DNA from: Oscillospiraceae bacterium
GTDB taxonomy: Bacteria > Bacillota > Clostridia > Oscillospirales > Oscillospiraceae
Assembly: GCA_020025395.1 (NCBI GenBank)
Contig: JAHHSE010000006.1
Coordinates: forward strand, 1 to 25,856
Reading direction: 5' to 3'
Length of the DNA: 25,856 nt
Numbering within the stretch: position 1 is the stretch's first letter; the number at the start of each line of letters is the position of its first letter. Position numbers and translations under genes: made by a program. The notes under the pieces were generated by a model that was not told where the DNA came from, did no database searches, and saw only the letters and a program-made list of their open reading frames with translations. Below are positions 1-8,018 of this stretch, in pieces.

Positions 1-2097
1 GTCGCATGAGGGGAAATCTGCCGCTTCCTCCCGCAAGGTGAATCGGCTCATCATGGACTTCAGGATGTGGGCCTGGCTGGAAAGCTCCTCCGAGGCGGCG
101 GCAGATTCCTCGGCGGTTGCGGAGTTGGTCTGGACAACGGCAGAGATCTGCTCCACCCCCTGTGCGATCTGGGAGACAGAATCGGCCTGTTCCTCGGAGG
201 CGGCAGCGATGTTTCGCATCTTGCTCTCCACACTATGGACCCGCTCCACCACTTTTTCCAGAGAGGCGGCCGTTTCATTGGCCAGCTGGCTGCCGTTATC
301 CACGGCGGAAACCGCACTTTGGATAAGGGCGGTGATGCTGCTGGCGGCCTCCGCGGACTTGGAGGCCAGATTGCGGACCTCATCGGCTACTACGGCGAAG
401 CCTTTTCCGGCGGTCCCCGCCCGTGCGGCTTCCACGGCGGCATTCAAAGCCAGAATATTGGTCTGGAATGCGATGCTGTCAATGGTCTGAATGATTTTCG
501 AGATTTCGGCAGAGGTGTTGTTGATGACAGACATGGCATTCAGCAGTTCCTGCATATGCCGATTGCTTTCGGTTACATCCATGCCCGCTTCCTCGGCGAT
601 GCTGTTGGCTGTTTTGGCGTCATCTGCGTTGTTTTTAATGCGGTCTGAAAGGTCCGTGATGGTAGACATCAGCTGCTCCACCGAGGCGGCCTGCTCCGTG
701 GCACCCTGAGAGAGGGCCTGGGCACCCAGAGCCACCTGCTCGGAACCGGATTGGACCTGTCCGGAGGCCGCTTCGATCTGAGAAAGGGTCTCGCTGAGCT
801 TGATGTTGATTTTCTTCACATCATGGAGGATATGGCCGTATTCGCCCACATAACGCTCCTCACACCGGGAATCCACACGGAAGTTACCCCCGGCCATATG
901 GTTGAGACAGTAGCCGATATCTCGGATAATCACGGTCAGGTCGTCGCTGACCTCGGTGAAGATGTGGGCCAGCTGACCCAGCTCGTCGTCGGACAGCTTC
1001 CTCCTGTCTCTGTTTTCGGAGAGGTCACAGCGGCGCATCTTCTCCGCCAGCTTTATGACATAGGAGATGGGGGAAAGGGAACGCTTGATGATTTGATAGG
1101 TGAATATACTGAGGAGGATAAGACTGAGGAGACAGGTCAGGATAATGACAGAGGTCATACGGTTTACGCCGGAGAAGACCTCAGATTTGTTGATTACGAA
1201 GCCGCTGGACCAGCGGAGATTGGTCCCCTCCAGGGTGATGGGGGTATAGCGGATGATGGCATTCCTGTTGTCAAAGTGGGGGTTTTTTCCCTCTGTCAGC
1301 AGAGGGGATCCGCTCTGAATTGCCTCAAAGACAGCCTGTCCCTCCTGTCGGCTGGTGTCCAGGGGGGTTCCCAGTCTGGAGGAATCGACGGAATCGGCAA
1401 GGTAGGTGCCTTGCGAGGAGAGAATTGTACTGTATGCGGTCTCATAGCCGCCGCTGTCAAAGGAGATGGAGTTGATGCTGTCCGCCAGAATATCGCAGTT
1501 GGCTACGCCAAGGAATTTACCATGGATATCGGTGACTGGAGTGCTGAGGGTAATCAGGTAGACGGTTTCTCCGGTGGTCAGGCTATAAGGATATGGCTCT
1601 GTGATGTAAGTGCTTTTGGAATCCCGTGCGCCGGTGTAATACGCTCCGGTGGAGTATACAGAGTAGTTGGTCAGGATATCCACCATCACCTCGCTGCCGT
1701 TTCGGTAGGCGTAGTACGAAAGTCCGTTGGGTGTATCGGGAAAGTATTTGTTTGGCTCGAAGGCAAAATACGCGCCGAAGATCATTTCATTATCCAAAAC
1801 ACCCTCCAGGGTCTCTACCAGGAGGGGTTCGGCGAGCGTACGGCCAAGGGATTTATAGTGACGGACCTCTTTGGAGAGGGCGTGGGAAAACGCGTTCATG
1901 TTCTCTATGTAGGAATAGGCCTTGGCCGCATTTATTTTAGAGAGATAGTTGACCTCGTTGTGGATAGAATCGGTTGTGGCGGACCGGGACATAAAGACCA
2001 CAACAGAGGACAGCAGCGCCATAATAAGGAGGAGCAGGGCAATGAGCTTCGCGGGTATTTTGACGGTTAGACTGGAGGAAAACAACTTCTTCTTCAT
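1..2097 (-). CDS. Methyl-accepting chemotaxis protein with a dCACHE-type sensor (3' end cut by window edge)
   Basis: This is a membrane chemoreceptor that would pass an extracellular ligand signal to CheA/CheW. The 699 codons in the window start with a Lys-rich segment and a membrane helix at about residues 15-36. An extracytoplasmic region of about 270 residues follows, with the look of a double-CACHE domain. A second helix lies at about 314-336, then a HAMP region to about 405. The cytoplasmic signalling coiled coil runs from about 445, and its hairpin tip contains IDSIAFQTNILALNAAVEAA at 539-558, the family hallmark. The ATG at 2097 is preceded by AGGGGGG at good spacing. The reading frame is open through base 1; only a few C-terminal residues are probably missing because the coiled coil has already ended. 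The ligand cannot be deduced. It has its own promoter and no chemotaxis neighbours in the window. Confidence 0.93.
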   Translation of the reverse strand, partial: MKKKLFSSSLTVKIPAKLIALLLLIMALLSSVVVFMSRSATTDSIHNEVNYLSKINAAKAYSYIENMNAFSHALSKEVRHYKSLGRTLAEPLLVETLEGVLDNEMIFGAYFAFEPNKYFPDTPNGLSYYAYRNGSEVMVDILTNYSVYSTGAYYTGARDSKSTYITEPYPYSLTTGETVYLITLSTPVTDIHGKFLGVANCDILADSINSISFDSGGYETAYSTILSSQGTYLADSVDSSRLGTPLDTSRQEGQAVFEAIQSGSPLLTEGKNPHFDNRNAIIRYTPITLEGTNLRWSSGFVINKSEVFSGVNRMTSVIILTCLLSLILLSIFTYQIIKRSLSPISYVIKLAEKMRRCDLSENRDRRKLSDDELGQLAHIFTEVSDDLTVIIRDIGYCLNHMAGGNFRVDSRCEERYVGEYGHILHDVKKINIKLSETLSQIEAASGQVQSGSEQVALGAQALSQGATEQAASVEQLMSTITDLSDRIKNNADDAKTANSIAEEAGMDVTESNRHMQELLNAMSVINNTSAEISKIIQTIDSIAFQTNILALNAAVEAARAGTAGKGFAVVADEVRNLASKSAEAASSITALIQSAVSAVDNGSQLANETAASLEKVVERVHSVESKMRNIAAASEEQADSVSQIAQGVEQISAVVQTNSATAEESAAASEELSSQAHILKSMMSRFTLREEAADFPSCD

Positions 2098-2163
2098 AAT
2101 AGACCCCCCTGTGGTTTTTCGGTTTGCGCTCCTTTGTTAGATTTTTATCATTATACAAGTCCT

Positions 2164-2192
2164 ATTGTATCTCAAGGAGTGTCCTCTGTCAA
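2164..2192 (-). promoter_or_regulatory. Sigma-A-type promoter of the chemoreceptor gene
   Basis: On the minus strand, TTGACA (2187-2192) and TACAAT (2164-2169) are separated by exactly 17 bp. They lie about 70 bp upstream of the chemoreceptor ATG at 2097. A second TATAAT at 2150-2155 has no good -35 box and is less likely. Confidence 0.8.
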
Positions 2193-2349
2193 ATGAGAGG
2201 GGAGGAGATTCTGGGGTCTCTCCGATAGTGGAGAGAAGAAAACGGGGGAGAATGTGCAGAGATGCTGTGAAAACGGTTATATTTCATTCAGTTTCCCCGT
2301 TTTTTATGCAAAATAACAAAAGCATTTTTACGGTATGATGTCCGTGTTG

Positions 2350-2396
2350 AAAAAGGCCTTCTGATCCGATCTCCTTTTGGTCCGTGTCCCGGATCA
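2350..2396 (-). terminator. Possible terminator of the UvrA-like gene
   Basis: On the minus strand a 7-bp inverted repeat, TGATCCG / CGGATCA (2390-2396 and 2362-2368), begins inside the UvrA-like stop codon. A run of five T follows at 2350-2354. The loop is long (21 nt) and the T-run is eight bases from the stem, so this is a weak call. Confidence 0.3.
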
Positions 2397-4649
2397 CTTT
2401 TCAGTGAGTGCCATTTCCAGATAGGGCCTGGTGACGGACTTCTCACTATGCAGCATCTCCTCAGGGGTCCCGCTGAAAATTACGGTTCCTCCTTCCGTCC
2501 CACCTCCTGGCCCGATTTCCACCACATAATCGGCAGATTTTAAAACCTCTATATTATGTTCGATCAGAAAGACGGAGTTACCCTCTTCCACAAGGGATTC
2601 AAAGAGGGAGATAATGTTTTGGATATCCTGTAGGTGGAGTCCGTCGGTGGGTTCGTCCAAAATCAGGATCTGTCCCTTCTTTCCCAGATAGGAGGCCAGT
2701 TTCATGCGCTGCAGCTCTCCGCCGGAGAGGGTGGAGAGGGCCTGATTAAGATGAAGATAGAACAGGCCGACCTTTGCAAGGGGGATTAGTTTTTCCTCCA
2801 TGGAGGTCCCGGAGAACCGATCCATGGCCTGACGGACGGTCAGGTCCATGACCTGGGCAATATTCAGGCCGTCCACGGTATATTGGAGGGCCTCTTGAGA
2901 ATAGCGCAGACCACCGCAGGCCTCACAGACCGTCTCAATGGAATCCATAAAGGCCATCTCTGAGACGATCACCCCTTTTCCCTGGCAGACCGGACAGGCG
3001 CCGGTCCCATTGAAGGAGAAGAGCTTGAGATTCTGACCGCTCTCTTTGGCGAAGAGGCGGCGGATATCCTCGGCGACCCCAAGATAGGTGGCTGGAGTGG
3101 AGCGGAGGCTGATGCCGATGCTCTTTTGGCTGATGAGGGTCACTTCCTCCGGGGCCTGTTCCGCAAAGGCCTGCATGAGAGAGCTTTTTCCGGAGCCTGC
3201 CACACCGGCAATGACAGTAAACACCCCTTTGGGCAGCTCCACCGATACATCCTTCAGATTATGGAGATTCAGATGACGGAGGGAAATCCATTCGTTGGGG
3301 GTGCGTACCTTCTCTTTCCGCCCGTTGCGCTGACGGAGGAGGCGGCCTGTCAGAGTGTCGCTTTTGAGCAGCTCCGAATAGCTTCCTGTAAATAGAATCT
3401 CTCCGCCCAAGGCACCCGCGCCGGGTCCCATATCAATGATGTGATCGGCGATTTCCATCATCTCCCGATGATGCTCCACCATAAGGACGGTGTTGCCCCG
3501 TTCCCGAAGCTGGAGGATGGCCTCGCTGAGACGATGGATGTCATGGCTGTGAAGCCCCACGCTGGGCTCATCCAAAATGTACAGCAGATCAGAGAGGGAG
3601 GAGTTGTTGTATTTGGCGATTTTACACCGCTGGGCCTCTCCGCCGGAGAGGGTGCCCATGGATCGGTCCAGAGTCAGGTAGTCCAGGCCGATGTGGATCA
3701 GGGCCTGGATTCTACTCTCCAGAGAGGCCTTTATGTCTACGGCGAGGGGGTCGGTGATTTCTCCCAGCCAGGACAACACCTCCTTTAAAGGCATCCGGGT
3801 GATTTCCGCAATGTTTCTGCCTCTGATCTGGCAGGAGAGGATTTTGGGATTTAACCTGGCCCCGTGACAGTCCGGGCAGATTCCCTGAGTGACCAGAGGC
3901 TCCAGCTTTTTCCAGTGCACCTTGGCGTCATCCCGTTTGAGCATCCGGTTCATTCGGTACATCAGGCCTTCGTATTTCCCGTTTTTATAGTAGTCCGGGG
4001 GAGGATTTTTCAGGGTCATGGGCTCCTGATAGAGAAAGAGGTGAAGCTCTTCCGGGGTGAAGTCCCGGATTTTTTTGTTGGGGTCAAAGAGGCCGCAGGC
4101 CCCGTAATAGAGCCAGCGCCACTGGCCCGGCTCATAGGCCACATAGCGGATCACGCCGGGATCGTTGAGGCACTTGTCAAAATCCACCAGACGGTGGACA
4201 TCCAGCTCGGTAATGGTTCCCAGACCGTCACATCGAGGGCAGCGACCCTGAGGATGATTGAAGGAAAAGGAGTCTGAATAGCCCACAAAGGGGGTCCCTA
4301 CCCTGGAAAAGAGCAGGCGGAGCAGGGAATAGGTGTCTGTGTAAGTGCCTACCGTGGAGCGAACCTGACCGGAGGGCTTTTTCTGGTCAATGACAATGGC
4401 GGTGGGGAGACTGTCGATCTGTCCCACATGAGGTCTTCCGTACTTGGGCAGATATCGCTGAGTAAAGCTGGGGAAGGTCTCATTCAGCTCCCTTCTGGAC
4501 TGTGCCGCAATGGTGTCCAGGACGAGAGAACTTTTCCCTGACCCGGAAACTCCGGTCACAACGGTGATTTGATGCTTGGGAATTTCCACGGAGATGTGTT
4601 TCAGATTGTTCTGTGTGGCATCCAGGACAGAAATTTTATCTTTGTGCAT
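2394..4649 (-). CDS. UvrA-like excinuclease ABC-type ATPase (short form)
   Basis: This is a tandem-ABC ATPase of the UvrA family, 751 aa against about 940 for housekeeping UvrA. Half one has Walker A GVSGSGKSS (33-41), zinc-type Cys pairs CPRC (137-140) and CPDC (258-261), signature LSGGEAQR (334-341) and Walker B YILDEPS (357-363). Half two has Walker A GVAGSGKSS (482-490), Cys pairs CPVC (552-555) and CEAC (575-578), signature LSGGELQR (641-648) and Walker B ILILDEPTDG (661-670). Both ATPase sites and zinc modules look intact. The shortening lies mainly in the region where canonical UvrA carries its UvrB-binding and insertion domains, so classic UvrB loading may be lost. Short UvrA paralogues of this type are often linked to drug or DNA-damage tolerance; that role is inferred here. 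The start has AAAGGAG at ideal spacing. It lies downstream of the VOC gene across a hairpin, with no room for its own promoter in that gap. Confidence 0.9.
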   Translation of the reverse strand: MHKDKISVLDATQNNLKHISVEIPKHQITVVTGVSGSGKSSLVLDTIAAQSRRELNETFPSFTQRYLPKYGRPHVGQIDSLPTAIVIDQKKPSGQVRSTVGTYTDTYSLLRLLFSRVGTPFVGYSDSFSFNHPQGRCPRCDGLGTITELDVHRLVDFDKCLNDPGVIRYVAYEPGQWRWLYYGACGLFDPNKKIRDFTPEELHLFLYQEPMTLKNPPPDYYKNGKYEGLMYRMNRMLKRDDAKVHWKKLEPLVTQGICPDCHGARLNPKILSCQIRGRNIAEITRMPLKEVLSWLGEITDPLAVDIKASLESRIQALIHIGLDYLTLDRSMGTLSGGEAQRCKIAKYNNSSLSDLLYILDEPSVGLHSHDIHRLSEAILQLRERGNTVLMVEHHREMMEIADHIIDMGPGAGALGGEILFTGSYSELLKSDTLTGRLLRQRNGRKEKVRTPNEWISLRHLNLHNLKDVSVELPKGVFTVIAGVAGSGKSSLMQAFAEQAPEEVTLISQKSIGISLRSTPATYLGVAEDIRRLFAKESGQNLKLFSFNGTGACPVCQGKGVIVSEMAFMDSIETVCEACGGLRYSQEALQYTVDGLNIAQVMDLTVRQAMDRFSGTSMEEKLIPLAKVGLFYLHLNQALSTLSGGELQRMKLASYLGKKGQILILDEPTDGLHLQDIQNIISLFESLVEEGNSVFLIEHNIEVLKSADYVVEIGPGGGTEGGTVIFSGTPEEMLHSEKSVTRPYLEMALTEK

Positions 4650-4675
4650 GACGGCTCCTTTCTCGACGATAAGAG

Positions 4676-4707
4676 GAAAAAAGGCGGAAGGAGTCCTTCC
4701 GCCTTTT
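4676..4707 (-). terminator. Intrinsic terminator/attenuator between the VOC and UvrA-like genes
   Basis: A perfect stem (GGCGGAAGG / CCTTCCGCC, plus flanking A:T pairs) with a tiny loop occupies 4679-4707. On the minus strand it is followed by TTTTTT. It starts within the TAA stop of the VOC gene and ends about 30 bp before the UvrA-like start. It may therefore be a partial terminator that lowers or conditions expression of the downstream gene. Confidence 0.85.
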
Positions 4708-5179
4708 ATGGGATATCAGAGGCCAGGGGCTGCATGATTTCCAGAATAATGCCGTCTGGATCTTTGAAATAGAAGGCCCTGCTCCGGCCGAAGCCGCTGG
4801 CTCGAAAATCAAATGCCTGTGGTTCCGAGAGACACTCGACCCCTTGTGCCCGCAGCTTCTGATAGACTGCGTCGGCATCCTCCGCATAAAAACAAAGTTC
4901 TGAGATTGAGCTGTGAAAGAGATCAGAAGGACGCTGCCGGATTTCAGTTCCCACGAACTGGATCAGCTCCACAGGGGGCATTTCCAGATTCTCCGATCCA
5001 TTCAGATAGGCCACACGGGCCTGGCAGCCCGGTTTTTGAAACATGGTTTCCGTCTCTTTCCCGGCCATAAGCACCTCGCCCAAAAACCGTAAGCCCAGAA
5101 TATCCCGATAGAAGTGCAGGGAGCGGTCCAAATCGGTGACGGTCAGCCCTACATGATAAATGGATCCGATCATTCTCAT
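4706..5179 (-). CDS. VOC-superfamily protein (glyoxalase/bleomycin-resistance type)
   Basis: A 157-aa two-module vicinal-oxygen-chelate fold protein. The first module opens with YHVGLTVTDLDRSLHFYRDI, in which His9 is the usual metal ligand. The second carries SELCFYAEDADAVYQKL and ends with FYFKDPDGIILEIMQ, whose Glu is the usual final metal ligand. Such proteins act as glyoxalases, extradiol dioxygenases, thiol transferases or drug-binding proteins, and the substrate cannot be told here. There are two start choices. The ATG at 5179 is almost on top of the AAAGGTGG ribosome site. The ATG at 5173, giving MIGSIYHV, sits 7 nt from it and is the better start. The gene lies 19 bp after the MarR gene and is co-transcribed with it. 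The neighbourhood suggests a role in detoxifying reactive electrophiles. Confidence 0.88.
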   Translation of the reverse strand: MRMIGSIYHVGLTVTDLDRSLHFYRDILGLRFLGEVLMAGKETETMFQKPGCQARVAYLNGSENLEMPPVELIQFVGTEIRQRPSDLFHSSISELCFYAEDADAVYQKLRAQGVECLSEPQAFDFRASGFGRSRAFYFKDPDGIILEIMQPLASDIP

Positions 5180-5198
5180 TCCACCTTTCCTTCGTGTG

Positions 5199-5624
5199 CT
5201 ACAGGAGCTCCTGTTTCAATCCGTCCAGCAGATGGGTAAAGGTTTGGAAAAAACGCTCCCGCTCGTTGTCGGACAGCGTTTTCAAGGCCCCCTCCTCTGC
5301 GGTCTGGAGGGGCCGGACATACCGGTCGCAAAAAGATTCTCCCGCCTGTGTCAGATGGAGGTCCTTCTGCTTGCGGGACCCTTCCGCAAAGGTCAAATAG
5401 ATGAGCCCAGAGCGTTCCAGACTGGCGACAGCGGCGCAAACGGTCTGTTTGGAATAGCACCAGCTTTCACAGAAGGCATTTTGGCAAAGGGCCTCCTTGG
5501 CTTCGCAGAGGGCGTACAGGACCCAGAACTGTGTGTCGGCCAGTCCGCTTTTCCTGGTGTACTGGTGATAGATCTCATTCTGCCGCTTTACCAGCCTGTT
5601 CCAATGCTCCAATTCCTGGTTCAT
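5199..5624 (-). CDS. MarR-family transcriptional regulator, cysteine-rich
   Basis: A 141-aa winged-helix regulator. Helices TQFWVLYALCEAKEALCQ (31-48) and ESWCYSKQTVCAAVASLERSGLI (53-75) form the helix-turn-helix. The wing AEGSRKQKDLHLTQAG (80-95) has the MarR pattern. It has six cysteines (40, 47, 52, 56, 63, 99), five of them inside 24 residues of the DNA-binding region, which is unusual and suggests thiol-based sensing of oxidants or electrophiles. The start at 5624 has GAGGGAG upstream. The gene sits 21 bp after the nitroreductase gene and before the VOC gene. As a rule MarR proteins repress the operon that contains them, and inverted repeats overlap the promoter upstream of the nitroreductase. 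The autoregulation and the redox sensing are inferences. Confidence 0.88.
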   Translation of the reverse strand: MNQELEHWNRLVKRQNEIYHQYTRKSGLADTQFWVLYALCEAKEALCQNAFCESWCYSKQTVCAAVASLERSGLIYLTFAEGSRKQKDLHLTQAGESFCDRYVRPLQTAEEGALKTLSDNERERFFQTFTHLLDGLKQELL

Positions 5625-5645
5625 CTTGCTCCCTCTCTGGAATCT

Positions 5646-6158
5646 TTAAAGAACTTCAAAGACTTCTTCTTTGCTTTTGCTCTTGAAGTGAAGGGGGGAG
5701 GGGGTGTAGTCCTCCGCCTCATAGCCGATGGGGAAGAGGGCGATGAGCTCGTAGTCCGCCAGTACGGGATACAGCTCCTTTAAAAGGGGGGCATCAAAAT
5801 GGCCCACCCAGGTGGTGGCAAGCCCCAGATCGGTGATCTCCATCATCATATGGGTGGCCACAATGCTGGCATCCACCTCCGCAAAGTTGTGCTGATCGTA
5901 TGCTCGGACCCAGCCCTGCTCCTTTTTGGCGCCAACCAGAAGGAAGGTATCCACACCAAAGGTAAAGGGGGTGACTTTTTGAAGGGTTTCCCGAACCCCC
6001 TCAGAATTCAGCAAAAAGATTTTAAAGGGCTGGGTATTGACGGCGGTAGGGGCTTTGAGAGCGACATCCACGATCTGATCCAGCAGGGCGGGATCTACCG
6101 TTTGGTCTGTAAACTTACGGCAGGAATATCTGCGGTTTGCCAATTCTTGAAAGCTCAT
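5646..6158 (-). CDS. Nitroreductase-family FMN oxidoreductase
   Basis: A small (170 aa) FMN-dependent nitroreductase-fold enzyme that would reduce nitro-compounds, quinones or related electrophiles with NAD(P)H. The phosphate-binding N-terminus FQELANRRYSCRKF, the APTAVNTQPFKIF flavin segment (about residue 40) and the late GLATTWVGHFD segment all match the family. The reading frame extends upstream to 6239, but the ATG at 6158 gives the family's normal N-terminus. It is preceded by GAGGAGG with 8-nt spacing, and the longer start would lie on the promoter. It is the first gene of the cluster with MarR, VOC and, across a hairpin, the UvrA-like gene. The natural substrate is unknown. Confidence 0.92.
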   Translation of the reverse strand: MSFQELANRRYSCRKFTDQTVDPALLDQIVDVALKAPTAVNTQPFKIFLLNSEGVRETLQKVTPFTFGVDTFLLVGAKKEQGWVRAYDQHNFAEVDASIVATHMMMEITDLGLATTWVGHFDAPLLKELYPVLADYELIALFPIGYEAEDYTPSPLHFKSKSKEEVFEVL

Positions 6159-6189
6159 AATGAAGTCCTCCTCGGCATGATATCTATTT

Positions 6190-6239
6190 AGTCCGTGATT
6201 GGACTTTCTTAGTATAGTCCAATAATTGACCATTGTCAA
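6190..6239 (-). promoter_or_regulatory. Promoter with overlapping operator-like palindromes (nitroreductase-MarR operon)
   Basis: On the minus strand, TTGACA (6234-6239) and TATACT (6211-6216) are 17 bp apart. Three inverted repeats cover the promoter. ATTGGACT/AGTCCAAT (6198-6205 and 6216-6223) flanks the -10 box. AGTCC/GGACT (6190-6194 and 6201-6205) lies just downstream. TTGAC/GTCAA (6226-6230 and 6235-6239) lies on the -35. The arrangement fits repression by the MarR protein encoded second in the operon. Confidence 0.75.
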
Positions 6240-6279
6240 GAGCGGGAAGAGGGAGAAGGGAAGGAGAGCTGTTTGTATA

Positions 6280-6307
6280 TTGACAGAACACAGGGGTGTG
6301 ATATACT
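6280..6307 (+). promoter_or_regulatory. Promoter of the CAP-SLH surface protein gene
   Basis: TTGACA (6280-6285) and TATACT (6302-6307) have a 16-bp spacer and lie about 65 bp before the ATG at 6374. The promoter diverges from the nitroreductase promoter 40 bp away. Confidence 0.75.
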
Positions 6308-6373
6308 GAATGCAATGACCGCAATACCTGGATATCCCCTTTCATCAGCTGACATACGGAAAGGAGTCTTAGC

Positions 6374-7942
6374 ATGAAGAAAAAATTGGTTTCAGGCGCA
6401 TTGGCCGCCACATTGATGCTGAGCCTAATGCCCATTTCCGGGCTTGCCGCTCAGACGGAAGAGATCAGCGGAGATCCCGATGTCTCCAGACTGACCCGGG
6501 AACAGATCCTGCGTCTGTTGGAGGAGCATCCTTTGGATATGCCTTATGAGGAGGAGAAGATTTTTGATGAGATGCCGGTGAGCCATGCGCCCTATGCTCC
6601 GGGCCGAGTCAAAACCCAATGGCTTCAGGCCGCAACAGACCGACTGAATGTGATGCGCCGTCTGGCGGCTCTGCCTCCGGTGGAACTGAGCATGGAGCTT
6701 AGCGAGGAGGCCCAGTACGGAGCAGTAATTTGTGAGGCGGTGGGGATGAACCACCATCCGTCCAAGCCTTCGGATATGTCGGAGGAATTTTATGAGATTG
6801 CCTATCGCGCAACCTCCAGCAGTAATCTGGGCTATGGATACAGCTTGACCGGCGTGGTGGACGGCTGGATGGATGACAGCGATTCCCGGAACATTGGACG
6901 GCTGGGTCATCGGCGCTGGCTGCTCAATCCTGTGCTGGGAAAAATCGGCTTTGGCTATGCCGGTTCCATGACCTCCGGCAAGGTGTTCGATACCTCCGGC
7001 GCCGGCTGTGACTATCAGCTGATTGCCTGGCCTGCCAGCGGATACTTTCCGATGGAGCTGATGGAAGGGCAGTGTGCCTGGAGTGTGACCCTGAATCCGG
7101 ATCAGTACGGGTTTCCTCACCCGGATCAGATCCAGGTGAAGCTGGTCCGGGAGAGCGATGGGAAAACCTGGGTATTCAGCAAGGCGGATATGACCCGAGA
7201 GGGAGAGAAATTCTTTAATGTGGATGGAGGCGGCTATGGGGTCAGTAACTGCATCGTATTCCGACCCGATGGGATTGAGCAGTATTCGGGCACCTACCGG
7301 GTGGAGATCACCGGGCTGACGGATACAAAGGGACAGCCCTCAGATCCCATTTCCTACCAGGTGACCTTCTTTGCCGCAGAGGATGTTTATCCCAAGGAGC
7401 ACTTCCAGGATGTGGACAGCGAGGGAAACATCTGGCAGGGGATTTATCCGGACTACTTTGCCATTCCGGTCCGCTGGGCGCTGTCCAACCAGATCACAAA
7501 GGGAACCTCGGAAACCGCCTTTTCCCCGGACATGACCTGCAGCCGGGGGGAGATTATCACTTTTCTGTGGCGGGCGGCCGGGTCTCCCGAACCGCAGAGC
7601 ACAGGGGCCTTCTCCGATGTGGGGGAAGGATTGTATTACAGCAAGGCGGTTTCCTGGGCAGCGGAAAACGGACTGGAGCAGGGCGGGACCTTCTCCCCGG
7701 ATGCCCCCTGCACCAGAGAGATGGCCATGGAGTTTATGTGGAAGCTGGCAGGCAGCCCCAAGGCGGAGGGAAAGGTGAGATTTCAGGATGTGGCGGAGAC
7801 GGCGGACTATGCGCCGGCGGTTTTCTGGGCGGTGGAGCAGGGGATTACCACCGGGACCTCTGAGACCACCTTCTCTCCGAAGCAGACCTGTACCAGAGCC
7901 CAGATTGTGACCTTCCTCTATCGGAATGCCACTACCCTGTAA
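6374..7942 (+). CDS. Secreted CAP-domain protein with three C-terminal SLH domains
   Basis: A 522-aa exported cell-surface protein. The signal peptide is KKK followed by a hydrophobic core and a likely cut after GLAA (residue 26). A CAP/SCP-like domain covers about 85-215, with LNVMRRLAALPPVELS at its front, His127/His128 in MNHHPSKP, and the strongly conserved GHRRWLLNP (178-186). A linker or beta-rich region spans about 225-335. Three SLH repeats follow at about 345-405, 411-463 and 468-520, each with the F(S/Q)DV start and the TFSP...CTRAQIVTFLYR-type end. SLH domains normally anchor proteins non-covalently to pyruvylated secondary cell-wall polymers. The function of bacterial CAP domains is poorly known. 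The ATG follows AAAGGAG at 7 nt. It appears to be monocistronic, and a decayed SLH fragment lies directly after it. Confidence 0.92.
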   Translation: MKKKLVSGALAATLMLSLMPISGLAAQTEEISGDPDVSRLTREQILRLLEEHPLDMPYEEEKIFDEMPVSHAPYAPGRVKTQWLQAATDRLNVMRRLAALPPVELSMELSEEAQYGAVICEAVGMNHHPSKPSDMSEEFYEIAYRATSSSNLGYGYSLTGVVDGWMDDSDSRNIGRLGHRRWLLNPVLGKIGFGYAGSMTSGKVFDTSGAGCDYQLIAWPASGYFPMELMEGQCAWSVTLNPDQYGFPHPDQIQVKLVRESDGKTWVFSKADMTREGEKFFNVDGGGYGVSNCIVFRPDGIEQYSGTYRVEITGLTDTKGQPSDPISYQVTFFAAEDVYPKEHFQDVDSEGNIWQGIYPDYFAIPVRWALSNQITKGTSETAFSPDMTCSRGEIITFLWRAAGSPEPQSTGAFSDVGEGLYYSKAVSWAAENGLEQGGTFSPDAPCTREMAMEFMWKLAGSPKAEGKVRFQDVAETADYAPAVFWAVEQGITTGTSETTFSPKQTCTRAQIVTFLYRNATTL

Positions 7943-8018
7943 AAGAAAAGAGGTCTTCCGCACAAAAAAATACTGCGGGGAGGGGACAGGCGTCCAGGGA
8001 AAAAGGGCGGTATGCCCC

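Noticed and set aside
751..2070. 439-codon open frame on the plus strand
   Set aside because: It lies entirely antisense to the chemoreceptor, whose domains are clear; the antisense product has no recognisable domain or ribosome site.
6159..6239. Longer nitroreductase start at 6239
   Set aside because: It would place the coding start on the -35 box; the internal ATG has a perfect ribosome site and the standard N-terminus.
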